Assembly: GCA_003990745.1 (NCBI GenBank)
Contig: RBNI01002606.1
Span: 1 to 18,010 of the forward strand
Source: Jimgerdemannia flammicorona
Taxonomy: Eukaryota > Mucoromycota > Endogonomycetes > Endogonales > Endogonaceae
DNA: 18,010 nt
Direction: 5' to 3'
The notes below the pieces were generated by a model. It saw nothing but the letters and a program-made list of their open reading frames with translations, was not told the origin of the DNA and searched no databases. The translations under genes were made by a program, and so were the position numbers. This document shows, one piece after another, positions 7,932-17,029 of the stretch (positions within the stretch are counted from its first letter, which is position 1; each line of letters starts with the position of its first letter).

Positions 7932-9188
7932 ATGGAAATATATCTCCCTACATTCTATAGATATACTACTGAAGAGTCAATCCTGACCTTCATTGAAGAC
8001 TTTGAACAATTCACCACCATATGAGCTCTTGGTATAGATGCACAATTGGTCCTTCTACCAGTCAGCCTCAGAGGACCTGCTAGAGATAAGTTCAATATAG
8101 CTACTATTGCTGATAATGGTGCAGCCAAACTTGTCAACATGAAAGCCTTTCTCAGAACAATATACTATACTGAAGAGATCAAGCAAGCTCTCAAGGATCA
8201 ACTCAATACTATCTGCCAGAGACTCAGTGAAGATCCCAACTCATTCTATACTCAAATCTGCCATCAGATTGTCTTGGCTGACTATGATGATGTCCTCAAG
8301 GAACAAATAGTGGATTCAACTATCCTCAAAGGAGTTCACCCTGAAATTGCCCTAGCAATCTGGTCTACCCCAGCTGTACTGACCCTTGATCAGAAAGTGG
8401 TCTTTGCACAGAGATATTGGACTGCCAGACACCCTGCCAAATACTCAATAGAGAAAATAACTAGTATTAAGACAGAACCATCAAAGCCAACTAGTATCAT
8501 ACCTGCTACAGTTGTAAACAGACAACCAACCCCACCTATCTCCAAGGCAGCCAAAGCCAACCCAGTGGAGGAACTCACTAAGTAGTTTGCTGAGATGACT
8601 GCATACCTTGGTGATATTGTTAGAGAAGTCTGAAGTGCCAACAGGAGACCAGTATAGAGATTTGTAGCTGCTACAGAAGAATGCAATATTATATGCTTCA
8701 GATATGGAGAAGAAGACCACTATGTAAAGAATTGCATAACCAAAACAAGATACAAAGCCCAACCAAACAATGCTAGCAGAACCAGAGAACAAACCAATGT
8801 AGTAGTCATTGAGGAGATTGGTAATACTGATGATGAAGAATACTACAAGGAGCTCAAATTCTACCCTGCTGCTGAAAGAACCAGAACCCAGTCTAAGCCC
8901 TATGACAAGAAGAACAACAGCAAGCCAGTTGGAAGACCAAAGATAACCCCAGCTGTTACTATCCAAAGCAAGACCCAAACTGAGGAGATTGATCAAGACA
9001 TGAAGTTAGATGAAGCTGCCCACCAAATCATCAAAGGCACTACTCCAATCTCATGAGAAAGCAAAAGCAAGAAGGAACAGAAGCTGCATAAGACCTAGAT
9101 CCACTAGTATTATATCTACAAGGATCTCAAGAAACAGAAGGTCAATACTACTTTTGAACAGCTAGCCAAAGTCTCTGCCTTCAGATAG
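7932..9188 (+). pseudogene. gag: Element A gag (nucleocapsid-type zinc knuckle)
   Basis: The frame starts with ATG at 7932; an earlier ATG at 7841 stops after seven codons. Early residues EIYLPTFYRYTTEESI and FIEDFEQF, then PVSLRGPARDKFN, resemble the capsid-like gag of fungal gypsy elements. An uninterrupted run of 179 codons lies at 8046-8585. A zinc knuckle follows at 8694-8735 in the pattern Cys-x2-(Cys)-x4-His-x4-Cys. Its second Cys is Tyr (TAT), a one-base G-to-A change, so the finger would not bind zinc normally. The C-terminal third is hydrophilic and charged. In-frame stops include TGA at 8022 and TAG at 8583. The frame runs straight on into protease without a frameshift. The boundary at 9188 is approximate. 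Confidence 0.8.
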
Positions 9189-9660
9189 TAGTTGAGAGTA
9201 GGACTTGTAACTACTGCCAAGAATCAAGAGTACAAGATTGTAGAAGCTCACAATACACAGAAAGAATCAGAAGACTCAGGTGAAGAATCTGAAGACCAGC
9301 ACAAGATATCAGCCTATACTCCATGTCAGATTGAAGATTGTATCTTTGATGCCATCATTGATACTGGTGCTGAAGGATACCTTATGAGTAAGAAGGCAAT
9401 TGACTGCCTAGGCTAGGACATTGAAGAGTCCACCAAGATGGTCTATATCACAGTAGATGGTACACAAGCTACCCCTCTTGGCAAAATCTGAGAAGTCCCC
9501 ATCAAGATAGAAGGAGCAACTATCTCAGTAGATGTGATTATTATAAGCACCACCAACTATGACATCCTCATTGGCAACCAATAGCTTCACAAGGCCAAGG
9601 CCATTATTGACCTTAATGCCTAGAAAATGCAGATCAACTATAGAGGAAAAAAGGTATAAG
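9189..9660 (+). pseudogene. Element A aspartic protease
   Basis: The retropepsin active-site motif DTGA lies at 9360-9371, preceded by hydrophobic residues (FDAIIDTGAEG) as usual. About 65 codons later comes YDILIGNQ.L (9558-9587), matching the ILLGxxWL motif that precedes the end of this domain; the Trp position is a TAG stop. It is in the same frame as gag. In-frame stops at 9414, 9489 and 9582 fit deamination. In an intact element this domain would cleave the gag-pol precursor. Confidence 0.8.
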
Positions 9661-10082
9661 TCTCTATCAATGTTCCCAAAGAAGTTCTACCAGACATGGA
9701 GGAAGGAGATAAAGAGGACACAGAAGTCTTCATGCACTTAGTGAACAAGAACAAGAACAAGACACCCAAGCTCACAGATGAGCAGTGGTACAACAAGATC
9801 ATCAATGGCTATACTCCTTAAGGAAGATGCCCCCATGGTACTAGGATATACTACTCTGAACACCTAAATGACTACTGGTCCTATATCAGTGAAGTCAGGA
9901 AAATCTGCTAACAGAAATATGAGCAAGAAGCCACTGAAGCAAAAAGGAAAGCTGAAGAAGATGACCAGCCCCCTGAGCTTCAAGCTGACAGTGATGATGA
10001 GGAGGAACAAGAATCAGACATCATCCTCAAGGTCAAGAAGTTTCACCCTGAAGCCAAGATCCCAGAATACAAGACTGAAGAA
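9661..10082 (+). pseudogene. Charged linker between protease and dUTPase
   Basis: Same frame as the neighbouring domains, with four stops (for example GYTP*G and KIC*QKYE). It is hydrophilic, with a Lys/Glu-rich helix-like piece (QEATEAKRKAEEDDQPPE) and an acidic run (ADSDDEEEQESD) before the dUTPase domain. No known domain is seen. It may act as a flexible spacer in the polyprotein. Confidence 0.5.
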
Positions 10083-10436
10083 GCCATAGGAATAGACCTT
10101 GCCAGCATTCAAGATACTATCCTTGAACCACAGACCACTACCCTACTTGGCACTAGAATTGGAGTCAAGCTGCCAGAGAACCATACCAGAATTATCAAGA
10201 CCAGGAGCAGTCTGGCCAAAAGTGAAATCTCAGTTGAAGGAGGAGTAATTGACCCTGATTATACTAGTGAGATCTTCCTCATAGTTAGGAATCACAACTC
10301 TACCACCCCATTTGAAGTCAAGAAGTATGATAGGATTGGCTAGATGTTGATCTACGATATCAAGAAGCCCAATATCACTGAAGTCATTGAACTCATCAAG
10401 ACTAAGAGAGAAGAACAAGGCTTTGGATCTACTGGA
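10083..10436 (+). pseudogene. dUTPase domain inside element A pol
   Basis: All five motifs of the trimeric dUTPase family are present in order and in the gag-pol frame. Motif 1 is AIGIDLAS (10083-10106). Motif 2 is RSSLA (10203-10217). Motif 3 is GGVIDPDYTSEI (10239-10274), which keeps the Asp and Tyr that position deoxyuridine and water. Motif 4 is YDRIG.ML (10326-10349), where the Gln codon is TAG at 10341-10343. Motif 5 is GFGSTG (10419-10436). Span and spacing fit a whole domain of about 118 codons. The enzyme hydrolyses dUTP to dUMP and pyrophosphate, keeping uracil out of newly copied DNA. Only one stop interrupts the domain. Its place between protease and reverse transcriptase differs from lentiviruses, where it sits between RNase H and integrase. 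Confidence 0.9.
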
Positions 10437-11231
10437 AGAGAAGCCTATATTACTACTAAGATTACCAAACTTGAGCACAAGAAAGACAGGGACCAGAACA
10501 AGAACACATATACCATTGGAGAAAACTTTCCTCTGGGAGAATAACTTCTCAAGATCCTACACCAGAATGAAGAAGTACTTGCTACAGACTTCAGGGATAT
10601 CTATAATCAAGAACCTAAGTACTACTATGAAGTTGATACTGGTGATACCAAGCCCATCTATCAGAAAGCCAGACCTATACAACCTGCCTATAGAGAATGG
10701 CTGTGAGCAGAACTCAAGGAAATAGAAGAAGCCAGAATCATCAAGCAAGCTATTAGTCCCTGGGCTCCACTCATTGTCCTTACCCCAAAGAAAGGAAACA
10801 AGCCTGGAGAGTTTGCCCCAAGACTCTATATTGACTATAGGAAGCTCAATGCAATCACCAAGAAGGATAGACAGCCCTTGCCAAACATTCAAGAAATCCT
10901 TACTATTCTTGGAAGTAAAGCCAAATACTACACCACCTAGGATTTGTTCTCAGGCTTCTATCAGATTGGTCTCACTCAAGATGCCAGTGAGAAATCAGCC
11001 TTCATTACACCTGATGCAACCTATATCTATCTGTGAATGCTATTTGGAATATGCAATGCCCCAGCAAGTTTCCAGTAAATAATGAACAGAGTCTTCAGCA
11101 ATGAGATTGGAAAATGGCTCTTTGTCTATGTTGATGATATAATCATCTTCAGCAATACTACATGGAAACATATCAATCACATACAGCTAGCTCTCAAGAA
11201 GCTCAAGGAGTATGGCCTCTATATCAAGTAA
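10437..11231 (+). pseudogene. pol: Element A reverse transcriptase
   Basis: Reverse transcriptase motifs appear in order in the same frame: APLIVLTPKK, then LYIDYRKLNAITKKDRQPLP, then a D.FSGFYQIGL stretch, then FGICNAPASFQ, and the catalytic YVDD box at 11127-11138. Both catalytic Asp codons are intact. In-frame stops (for example at 10704, 10938, 11034 and 11076) fit Trp, Arg or Gln codons. At about 11229 the frame breaks: the segment normally carrying the KC element after YGLYIK is missing a few codons and reading shifts. The domain would copy the element's RNA into DNA in cytoplasmic virus-like particles. Confidence 0.9.
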
Positions 11232-11232
11232 G

Positions 11233-11940
11233 TTTGTAGCTCAGGAAATTGCCTACCAAGGACACCTCATCAACTAGACTGGAATCTACACAGATCCTAC
11301 AAAGATTGAGGCTGTTGCAGCCTACCCAAGATCCAGAACAATCACAGAAGTCCATGCCTTCCTTAGACTGGCCAGCTATTATAGAAGTTCATCAAAGGAT
11401 ACTCCAATATTGCAGCACCTATCTATGAGTTACTGAAGAAGGAAACCAAATTTGAATGGACTAAGAAATGCTAAGAAATCTTCAATGAACTCAAGACCAG
11501 ATTGACCCAAGCATCTATCCTCAGAAGACCAGAATGGAACCTAGAATTCATCCTGCAGATAAATGCAAGTACTATAGGACTTGGAGCAGTCCTAGCTCAG
11601 AAGAAAGATTGACATGAATATGTCATCTCCTATGCAAGCCAAGGTACCCGCAGAGCAAAACAGAACTATGAGTCATGCAAGCTTGAATGCTTAGCAGTAG
11701 TTTGAGCAGTAGACAAGTTCTACTACTATCTAGCTGGGAAATACTTCACTTTTCAAACAGACAATTCTGCTCTTGCCTGGCTATTCCACACTCTGAACCC
11801 CAAAGGAATATATGTCAGATAGATCAACAGACTGCAAGAGTATAACTATACTATCAAGTACCACCAAGGAAGAACCAATGCCAATACTGATGCACTCTCA
11901 AGGAAACCCCAAAACACCTCTATCAAGACTATTCAATATA
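11233..11940 (+). pseudogene. pol: Element A thumb/connection and RNase H
   Basis: 11233-11387 continues in a shifted frame with AYQGHLIN.TGIYTDPTKIE and FLRLASYYR. One missing base near 11387 returns reading to the original frame, which then gives FIKGYSNIAAPIYELLKKE. RNase H follows: NASTIGLGAVLAQ at 11562 onwards, YASQGTRRAKQNYESCKLE, FTFQTDNSALAWL and YHQGRTNANTDALSRKP. The first catalytic Asp of the DAS motif is Asn here (AAT at 11562-11564), another G-to-A change, so the RNase H would be inactive. The second motif, TDNSAL, is kept. Confidence 0.85.
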
Positions 11941-13134
11941 AATAAGAAGCTATAATATGGATTAATCAGCTATCTTAGGCAGCAGAAGATGCTTAACTAC
12001 CTCAAACCTTAGACTATCACTATTATCAACCAGACTTGGAAACAATTTGAACTAGACAACACCATACTCAGAAAAGGAGGAAAGCTTGTAATACCCGAAT
12101 ATAAGAAGTATCAAGTAATGAAGGAAGCATATGAACAAGGATACCTAGGAGAAACTAACATATAATAAAGTAAGAAGAACTATGTAGTAACCTAAGATGG
12201 AAGAAGACCTGTGCCAATTTGTCAAAAGATATAATAAGCACAGAGAAACAAGATCAGTAAGACCAGACATCTGGGTTATCAAGAATTGAGCCTATCCCCT
12301 TCCATCACATTACAATAGATATCATTGGACCATTATCAGTGATACTATCAGGAAACTACTACATTATAGTAATTATAGACCTCTTTACCAAATGGATAGA
12401 AGCAGGAGCATTATAAGAAGCCAATGCACTCTCTATAGCTGACTTCCTGCACTGTGAAATCATCTGCTGCTACAAGACACCAAGGCAAATCACCACAGAC
12501 TATGGCACAGAATTTGTCAATGGATTCCATAAGATAATATATCAGAAATATAAGATTCAGCTTATCAAAACCACCACATACCACCTCCAAGAAAATGGAC
12601 AGATAGAAAGAACCAATAAGACTCTCAAGAACATCTTGGCAAAGATCTCAAACATATATGATAATTGGGATAACTACCTCTCAACTGCTCTCTCTGTCCT
12701 ATAAGACAAATAGTCACAGAGTACACACTTTATCCTGAGAGAGCTGCTCTTTAGAGAAGAAGATTCTGATGGAACCTCAGCCATAAATCTAGATCTAACT
12801 TAGAGATAAGTTAATTCAGAAATCTGGAGACTATACAAAATCAGAAAAAAAGCTGAAGATTATCATTAAGTCACAAGTGCTGATAAGAAAGAATATAGAA
12901 AAGAATTACAAAACTCTAGAACTCATCCAAATTAGAGAAAAGGTCCTACTGTATCAAAATATAGTAGAAGCCTCATAGTCATGAAAACTAGAGCCCAAAT
13001 AGGAAGGACCCTTCTATATACAAGATATCAAGGGTACTATCTTCTGGCTTAGAAAACTCTCAGAGATCATACTGCCTACTATGGTATACAGGAACAGACT
13101 CAAGAAGTACTATAAACCTATACAAGAGAAGTAA
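11941..13134 (+). pseudogene. pol: Element A integrase
   Basis: The zinc-binding N-terminal part is badly damaged: its Cys pair reads YNKH near 12225. The catalytic core is well preserved: TIDIIGPL with Asp at 12318-12320, TTDYGTEF with Asp at 12498-12500, and NGQIERTNKTL with Glu at 12606-12608. The spacing is D-59-D-35-E, the canonical DD35E arrangement, all in the gag-pol frame. After a frameshift near 12900 the C-terminal part reads LLYQNIVEAS, LEPK.EGPFYIQDIKGT and FWLRKLSEIILP, and ends RLKKYYKPIQEK with a TAA at 13132-13134. Element B ends its pol at the same place, so this stop is probably genuine. No chromodomain is visible. Confidence 0.88.
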
Positions 13135-13137
13135 AAT

Positions 13138-13494
13138 ATGATGACCACCCATGAGGTTCTAGTCTATGAATCATAATAGTATATCCTGTGACCTGCAGGC
13201 AATCTGTCTGAACCATTCTCTAAGAGATATGGTACTAGCAACTACTCATTTGTGAGACTTTTGAAGCCAGAGGAGTTTGAACCATCAACTAATTGATCAA
13301 GATCAGAATCAAGCTCTTGCTCTATAAAGGAAGTAACTCTTCACCATCACACCAAAATACATAAGGAAGATGCCAGCCTATAAATATTACTTTTTGACCC
13401 TCTGTCAGAGGTTATGAGATCAGCAAATTTTTCAAAACTGGACCAATGAATTAGGATGTTCAAGAGAAGTTCCTTATTTAGGAGGAAGATATAA
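13138..13494 (+). pseudogene. Possible third ORF of element A, between pol and 3' LTR
   Basis: Two ATGs directly follow the pol stop, and a frame of about 118 codons runs to a TAA that ends five bases inside the 3' LTR. It contains PAGNLSEPFSKRYG, SFVRLLKPEEFEPST, a Ser-rich piece and ITH-like charged segments, with six internal stops that fit deamination. It is in the same frame as the end of pol, so it could instead be a pol extension if the TAA at 13132 was once CAA. Element B has a different reading frame at the same place. No family recognised. Confidence 0.4.
13479..13489 (+). other. Polypurine tract of element A
   Basis: A purine run (AGGAGGAAGA) lies directly before the 3' LTR start at 13490, as needed for plus-strand priming. 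Element B has GGAGGAAGATA in the same position. Confidence 0.75.
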
Positions 13495-13621
13495 AGGTGA
13501 TCTCAGAATGATAACATCAGCACAGGAGACAGCCTTTCCTTAAAAGCTACCAGATTAGAGCATAAGAAGATTATTCAGCATAACTCACCTGGGCTGCAAG
13601 ATGAGCAATGATGACTAACCA

Positions 13622-13629
13622 TGAGTCAT
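13622..13629 (+). promoter_or_regulatory. TGAGTCAT, candidate bZIP site in 3' LTR
   Basis: Identical to the site at 6160-6167 of the 5' LTR and followed by the mutated TATA-like TATCAAAAAA. It is retained in a region where many nearby bases have changed. Confidence 0.35.
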
Positions 13630-13742
13630 TGTGACCATAAGATAGATATCTCAAGGAATATCAAAAAAGGATCAAGAAACTATAGTAACAACAATCCAAA
13701 CAAAGCTCACAGAAATAGTTCTAAAGACTTACTATAAACAAA

Positions 13743-14568
13743 ATGCCTGCCACTTGCCAAACCTCAAGGTCCAGAAACCACCAAGGCCTCTCAGTCCAGA
13801 ATAGGATATTTCAAGACATCAGGAGAGCTATAGGGACCTACATAAGAAGGACTCCTAGCCTCAACCTGGGTACTGGTGACTCTTATTATTATATTCTTTA
13901 CTACTACAAAATGGAAACAAGGATCACCATTGCTATTAAATATCTCTGGATATGGTAGGAATATGAAATAGGAAACCTCCTCTGCTAGGAATTCCCTCAG
14001 GCCCATCCCCAGGAGATTCAAGAGGCCATCTCCATGGATATATGTAAAATAAGGACAGCAAAGAAGATTCATCAGGTCTTCAGACATATACTATGATCAA
14101 TCTCTAACTTAAAGTATAATAGGATCTCAGACTTCAAGAAACTGTCAGCTTACTGCACCAATACACTAGAGGCTATGGTGGCCACAGAGGCCCAGTCTAC
14201 TATCACACTCAATAGTGATGAAGTAGAAGACTTCTGGTATCTCATCCTCCAGGACAATCTAGATCAATTCATACAAGGATTGATCTCAGCATTCCAAGGC
14301 CCCAGTATCTAGTTTAGACCTCTCTAAGACCCCACATTTGTTCCTTATTTTGTAGAAGAGAATGTTATAGATTAGAGAGCCCTGCTATCATTGAACATAA
14401 TGATGTCATTCTGTATAACATATGTGAAGTATGCGAAATACATGATATACATAAAATGGATAAAATATTCATAAATCTCATCTCCTTTGAAGATATCTTG
14501 TCTCTAACCTCAAGTCTTGAAGATAGTGACAAAGATGAAGCCTCTATGGTCCTGAACTTTCTGCTTTA
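13743..14568 (+). pseudogene. LTR-encoded ORF, 3' copy (unknown function)
   Basis: This is the same reading frame as 6284-7125, from ATG at 13743 to TAG at 14566-14568. The first 71 codons are open (MPATCQTSRSRNH at the start, FQDIRRAIGTYIRRTP, then YYYILYYY). Six in-frame stops follow (for example W*EYEIG, C*EFPQA, SI*FRPL*DPTF), all at Gln, Trp or Arg-type positions. A frameshift near 14377 comes before the acidic tail (FEDILSLTSSLEDSDKDEAS). The segment STITLNSDEVEDFW is almost identical to the 5' copy. That both copies keep the same frame despite heavy mutation suggests a real protein before deamination. Function unknown. Confidence 0.65.
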
Positions 14569-15062
14569 GGTTCTTGGTAACACCAGATTCTACCAGTATC
14601 CTTTTTTTATATAACTGGTATTCTGATCTTACATAACTCAGAATTCTTTTGGTATCCTTTTCCTGTACCACTGAAATTCTACTGGCATCCTAAACTTGTG
14701 CAACTATTTGTACAGATACTTGAAATTGTACTTACAACTGTAGTTTTCTGTATAACAGTATTTTATTTGATTATTGAAATTTATATATAGCTTTATAACT
14801 TAGCAATCATTAAATTATATTTTGTATAAATATCTCTCTTATTTCCTTTGAAATAAAGTCAGTCAAGTTCACTTACACACAATTCCTTATAAGCAATCTA
14901 AGAGATAATAAGACAGTTTAAAGATAAGAAGTTTGAGGACTATAAGACCTTGGGAAGGTACTTCAATAAGAACTTACTTATAACAAACTTATGGTTAGTC
15001 TAAGAGATATACCTTAAAGAGAATCTGATATATTTGAAAGACTCAGCAACTACTACATAATA

Positions 15063-16020
15063 GTAAGAAGCTATTGTAGAGTATTGGATACTATATTTCA
15101 AGAAGTATCTAAAGGCTTTATTGATATATTTTTTAATATTATCTTAGTATAAGGTCTATATCTTATATCCTGTTTCATTTTCTATAATTAATTTAAATTT
15201 TCAGAAGTTTTTAAAAATCTTATTCTATATCATAAAGAAGTATATATAGGCTTTGTAAGTATAATTATCAATAAAGATAATAATATATCTCTTCCTAGAG
15301 TATATTGAAGTTTATATAAATTGCAGATATCTGTATATATTATATTAAGAATGCTGAGAACTTGCTTTGTCTATTCTTGAAAAGGTTATCAGAAAGTCTG
15401 TTTACTATATATCTATTACAAAAACTAAAATCTGATAATATATAGTTTAGTAATCTATATATAGATTTACTCCTTATCATCTATTTCAAGCTTATCTTAC
15501 TGATATGTTCTAAGCTTTTATACTTTATATATCAGATATTAATCTCTATTATAGAATATATAAATGATATACCACTCTGTATACTGTCAATTATATATAG
15601 ATTTCTCCCTTTTGATATATACATTAGCTCCTCATTATTCTTTAGATTAATTACTATTATACTGTTCAGATATATATTTATTCCTTTATTTTCTCAAATT
15701 ATTATCTAGCCTATTAAGAAGAGATTCTTACCTGTATCTAATATATATAATATATCCAAGAAGGTGCCTGAGGATTCATTGATGTTTCTGTATAGGTATA
15801 TACTGACATTTCCCTTGCCTTAAGTGTAAATGACATTATTGTTACCTAATTTAATAAGTACAGAGTGCTCAAACTTCTTATATAGAGAGAACTACTCACA
15901 GTATACTATTATATTATATTGCACTGGAATTCATAAGCTAGACTTCTTTGCTATATATATAAGTACTCAGTATATAGCTTATATTAGCACTGATACTTAT
16001 GTCAATATTTTTTATTAGTG
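15063..16020 (-). pseudogene. Element D: Ty1/copia protease/integrase fragment
   Basis: On the minus strand, reading from about 16020 down: a damaged protease active site (NSSA where DSGA is usual, near 15930), then FSLYKKFEHSVLIKLGNN and GTFLDILYI.DTGKNLF, the stretch that ends the copia protease region. A GAG-pre-integrase segment follows (GRNLYIIDS, YKSLEHISKISLK). The integrase core has YTDIC (Asp at 15329-15331), FIDNYTYKAYIYFF and ENETGYKI, then DNIKKYINKAF (Asp at 15141-15143) and YSIQYSTIAS. It stops at 15063, where element A begins, just before the expected PQQNG segment with the catalytic Glu. Frameshifts and many deamination-type stops are present. Integrase after protease, with these motifs, is diagnostic of copia. 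Confidence 0.85.
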
Positions 16021-16060
16021 TAAAAATATTTTTCAAATTTACTCATATATCTCTCTCTGC

Positions 16061-16524
16061 TGTAACATAGTGGATACTTAACCTTTAAAGTACATCAGAT
16101 TTCTGTATTTTGAAACTTGACTGTTCTGACTCTTGCAGAGTACTCAGGATTGTAGGGGTGGGTGAGTTTGAAGTATATCTGCCTGCAGGCTTACTAGTTC
16201 CTTTGCTTTCTCTTTGCTTTGAACTATTTCAATCTGAGGTTTATTCACTCTAAGATGCTGGGTTATTTATACATGTTTTGCTAGCTTATAAGGTGGCTAA
16301 GTTATGAATCATTTCACAAGTATTGAATCCTTTAACATCTGCTAGGATTGCACTGATTGCAAACATTCTAACATCTTCTAAATCTTTACAAATGTTAAAG
16401 TTTCTGCACTTCACAGAATATGACTGCTATTTATAAGGCTAAGTTATATTGGGAATCAGATTCAGGTACTGTGATCAAATGTCTAATTCTCCTGTTTCAT
16501 ATTACTAATTTGGATCAGCCATCA
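16061..16524 (-). mobile_element. Family B LTR, 3' LTR of element B
   Basis: On the minus strand it begins TGATGGCTGATCC (16524 leftwards) and ends CTATGTTACA at 16061. The polypurine tract lies just upstream, so it is the 3' LTR of a minus-strand element whose body runs to the right. TATAAATA is at 16264-16271 and AATAAA at 16240-16245 (minus strand). At 464 bp it is much shorter than LTR A and carries no reading frame. It matches the solo LTR at 5433-5902. The sequence between element D and this LTR (16021-16060) shows nothing else. Confidence 0.88.
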
Positions 16525-16539
16525 TATCTTCCTCCTGAA
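16525..16539 (-). other. Polypurine tract of element B
   Basis: The minus strand reads TTCAGGAGGAAGATA immediately before the LTR start at 16524. It is very similar to the tract of element A, supporting a close relationship. Confidence 0.75.
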
Positions 16540-16594
16540 TAGGTGATTTATCTCTAAAGCATCCTATTTACTCAAATTCCCAGGCTTCTACAAT

Positions 16595-17029
16595 TTATAT
16601 TTCCTTGTACTGTACAATTTGTATCATTATGTTCTTCCAATATTGTCTCTTGACATATCCAAAGTCTCCTGGGGTTACTTTCTGGAAATGAGCTATAGCT
16701 GACTTGTCATCCTTGAATAACTTGTGCACTCTTTTTGCAATTATAATTTGAGCATAGGAGAGCTGACATTCCTTGATCCAGTCTTCTTTTCCCATCTTCA
16801 GTTTTGAATTCAGTAGCTGTCCCAACTTGAAGTATTCCTGGAACTCAGTTTGGTTCTGGTAGGCCTTGAAATGTGATATTCATGATAAGTGTATTTGCAC
16901 GATACTCTGGATACTGTCAAAGGATTTCTCCATCATTGGCAGCTCAGTAGAACACCACTGTCTTTCTATGGCTTACTGAGTGGCACTAGTAATCTTGAGG
17001 GCAGCAGCATTACTTTGTTGACTGGTCAT
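16595..17029 (-). pseudogene. Extra ORF of element B downstream of pol
   Basis: ATG at 17029 starts a 144-residue frame ending at 16595, about 55 bases before the polypurine tract. It overlaps the end of pol by 20 bases in a different frame. Only two in-frame stops occur, a TAA after SAT and a TGA after QIHLS, both deamination-type; the last 76 codons are open. It begins MTSQQSNAAALKITSATQ, has a helical middle (FQEYFKLGQLLNSKLKMG), then IIIAKRVHKLFKDDKSAIAH and a basic end with GYVKRQYWKN. No signal peptide or membrane segment is seen, so it is not an obvious envelope gene. Coupled translation with pol by reinitiation or frameshifting is an inference. Family not recognised. Confidence 0.6.

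Larger units (their letters stand above)
6042..15062 (+). mobile_element. Element A: near-complete Ty3/gypsy retrotransposon with dUTPase and LTR-encoded ORF
   Basis: This is an element of about 9.0 kb: 5' LTR 6042-7811, primer-binding site about 7815, gag-pol 7932-13134, possible third ORF 13138-13494, polypurine tract 13479-13489, 3' LTR 13490-15062. Domain order is gag, protease, dUTPase, reverse transcriptase, RNase H, integrase. Integrase after RNase H places it in Ty3/gypsy. The reading frames carry dozens of stops that fit deamination of Gln, Arg or Trp codons, plus a few frameshifts, so it cannot make working proteins as it stands. CG dinucleotides are almost absent. The flanks share no target-site duplication: left TCTAT, right GTAAG. 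The left flank is a plus-strand gag-like frame and the right flank a minus-strand copia integrase, so the surroundings were rearranged or the ends recombined. Confidence 0.9.
13490..15062 (+). repeat. 3' LTR of element A
   Basis: It aligns with 6042-7811 but has a single R-U5 and more deamination-type changes: it starts TATAAAGGTGATC and ends CATAATA where the 5' LTR has TGTAACAGTGACC and TGTGACA. The TATA box is at 14825-14832 and AATAAA at 14852-14857. The TGAGTCAT site at 13622-13629 is intact. Confidence 0.9.

Noticed and set aside
8481..8996. 171-codon minus-strand open frame
   Set aside because: It is a shadow of the element A gag, whose plus-strand frame carries the zinc knuckle. The Leu/Ser/Val-rich composition is what the reverse of a Gln/Lys/Glu-rich gene gives.
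15830..16018. 62-codon plus-strand open frame
   Set aside because: It lies opposite the copia protease region on the minus strand.
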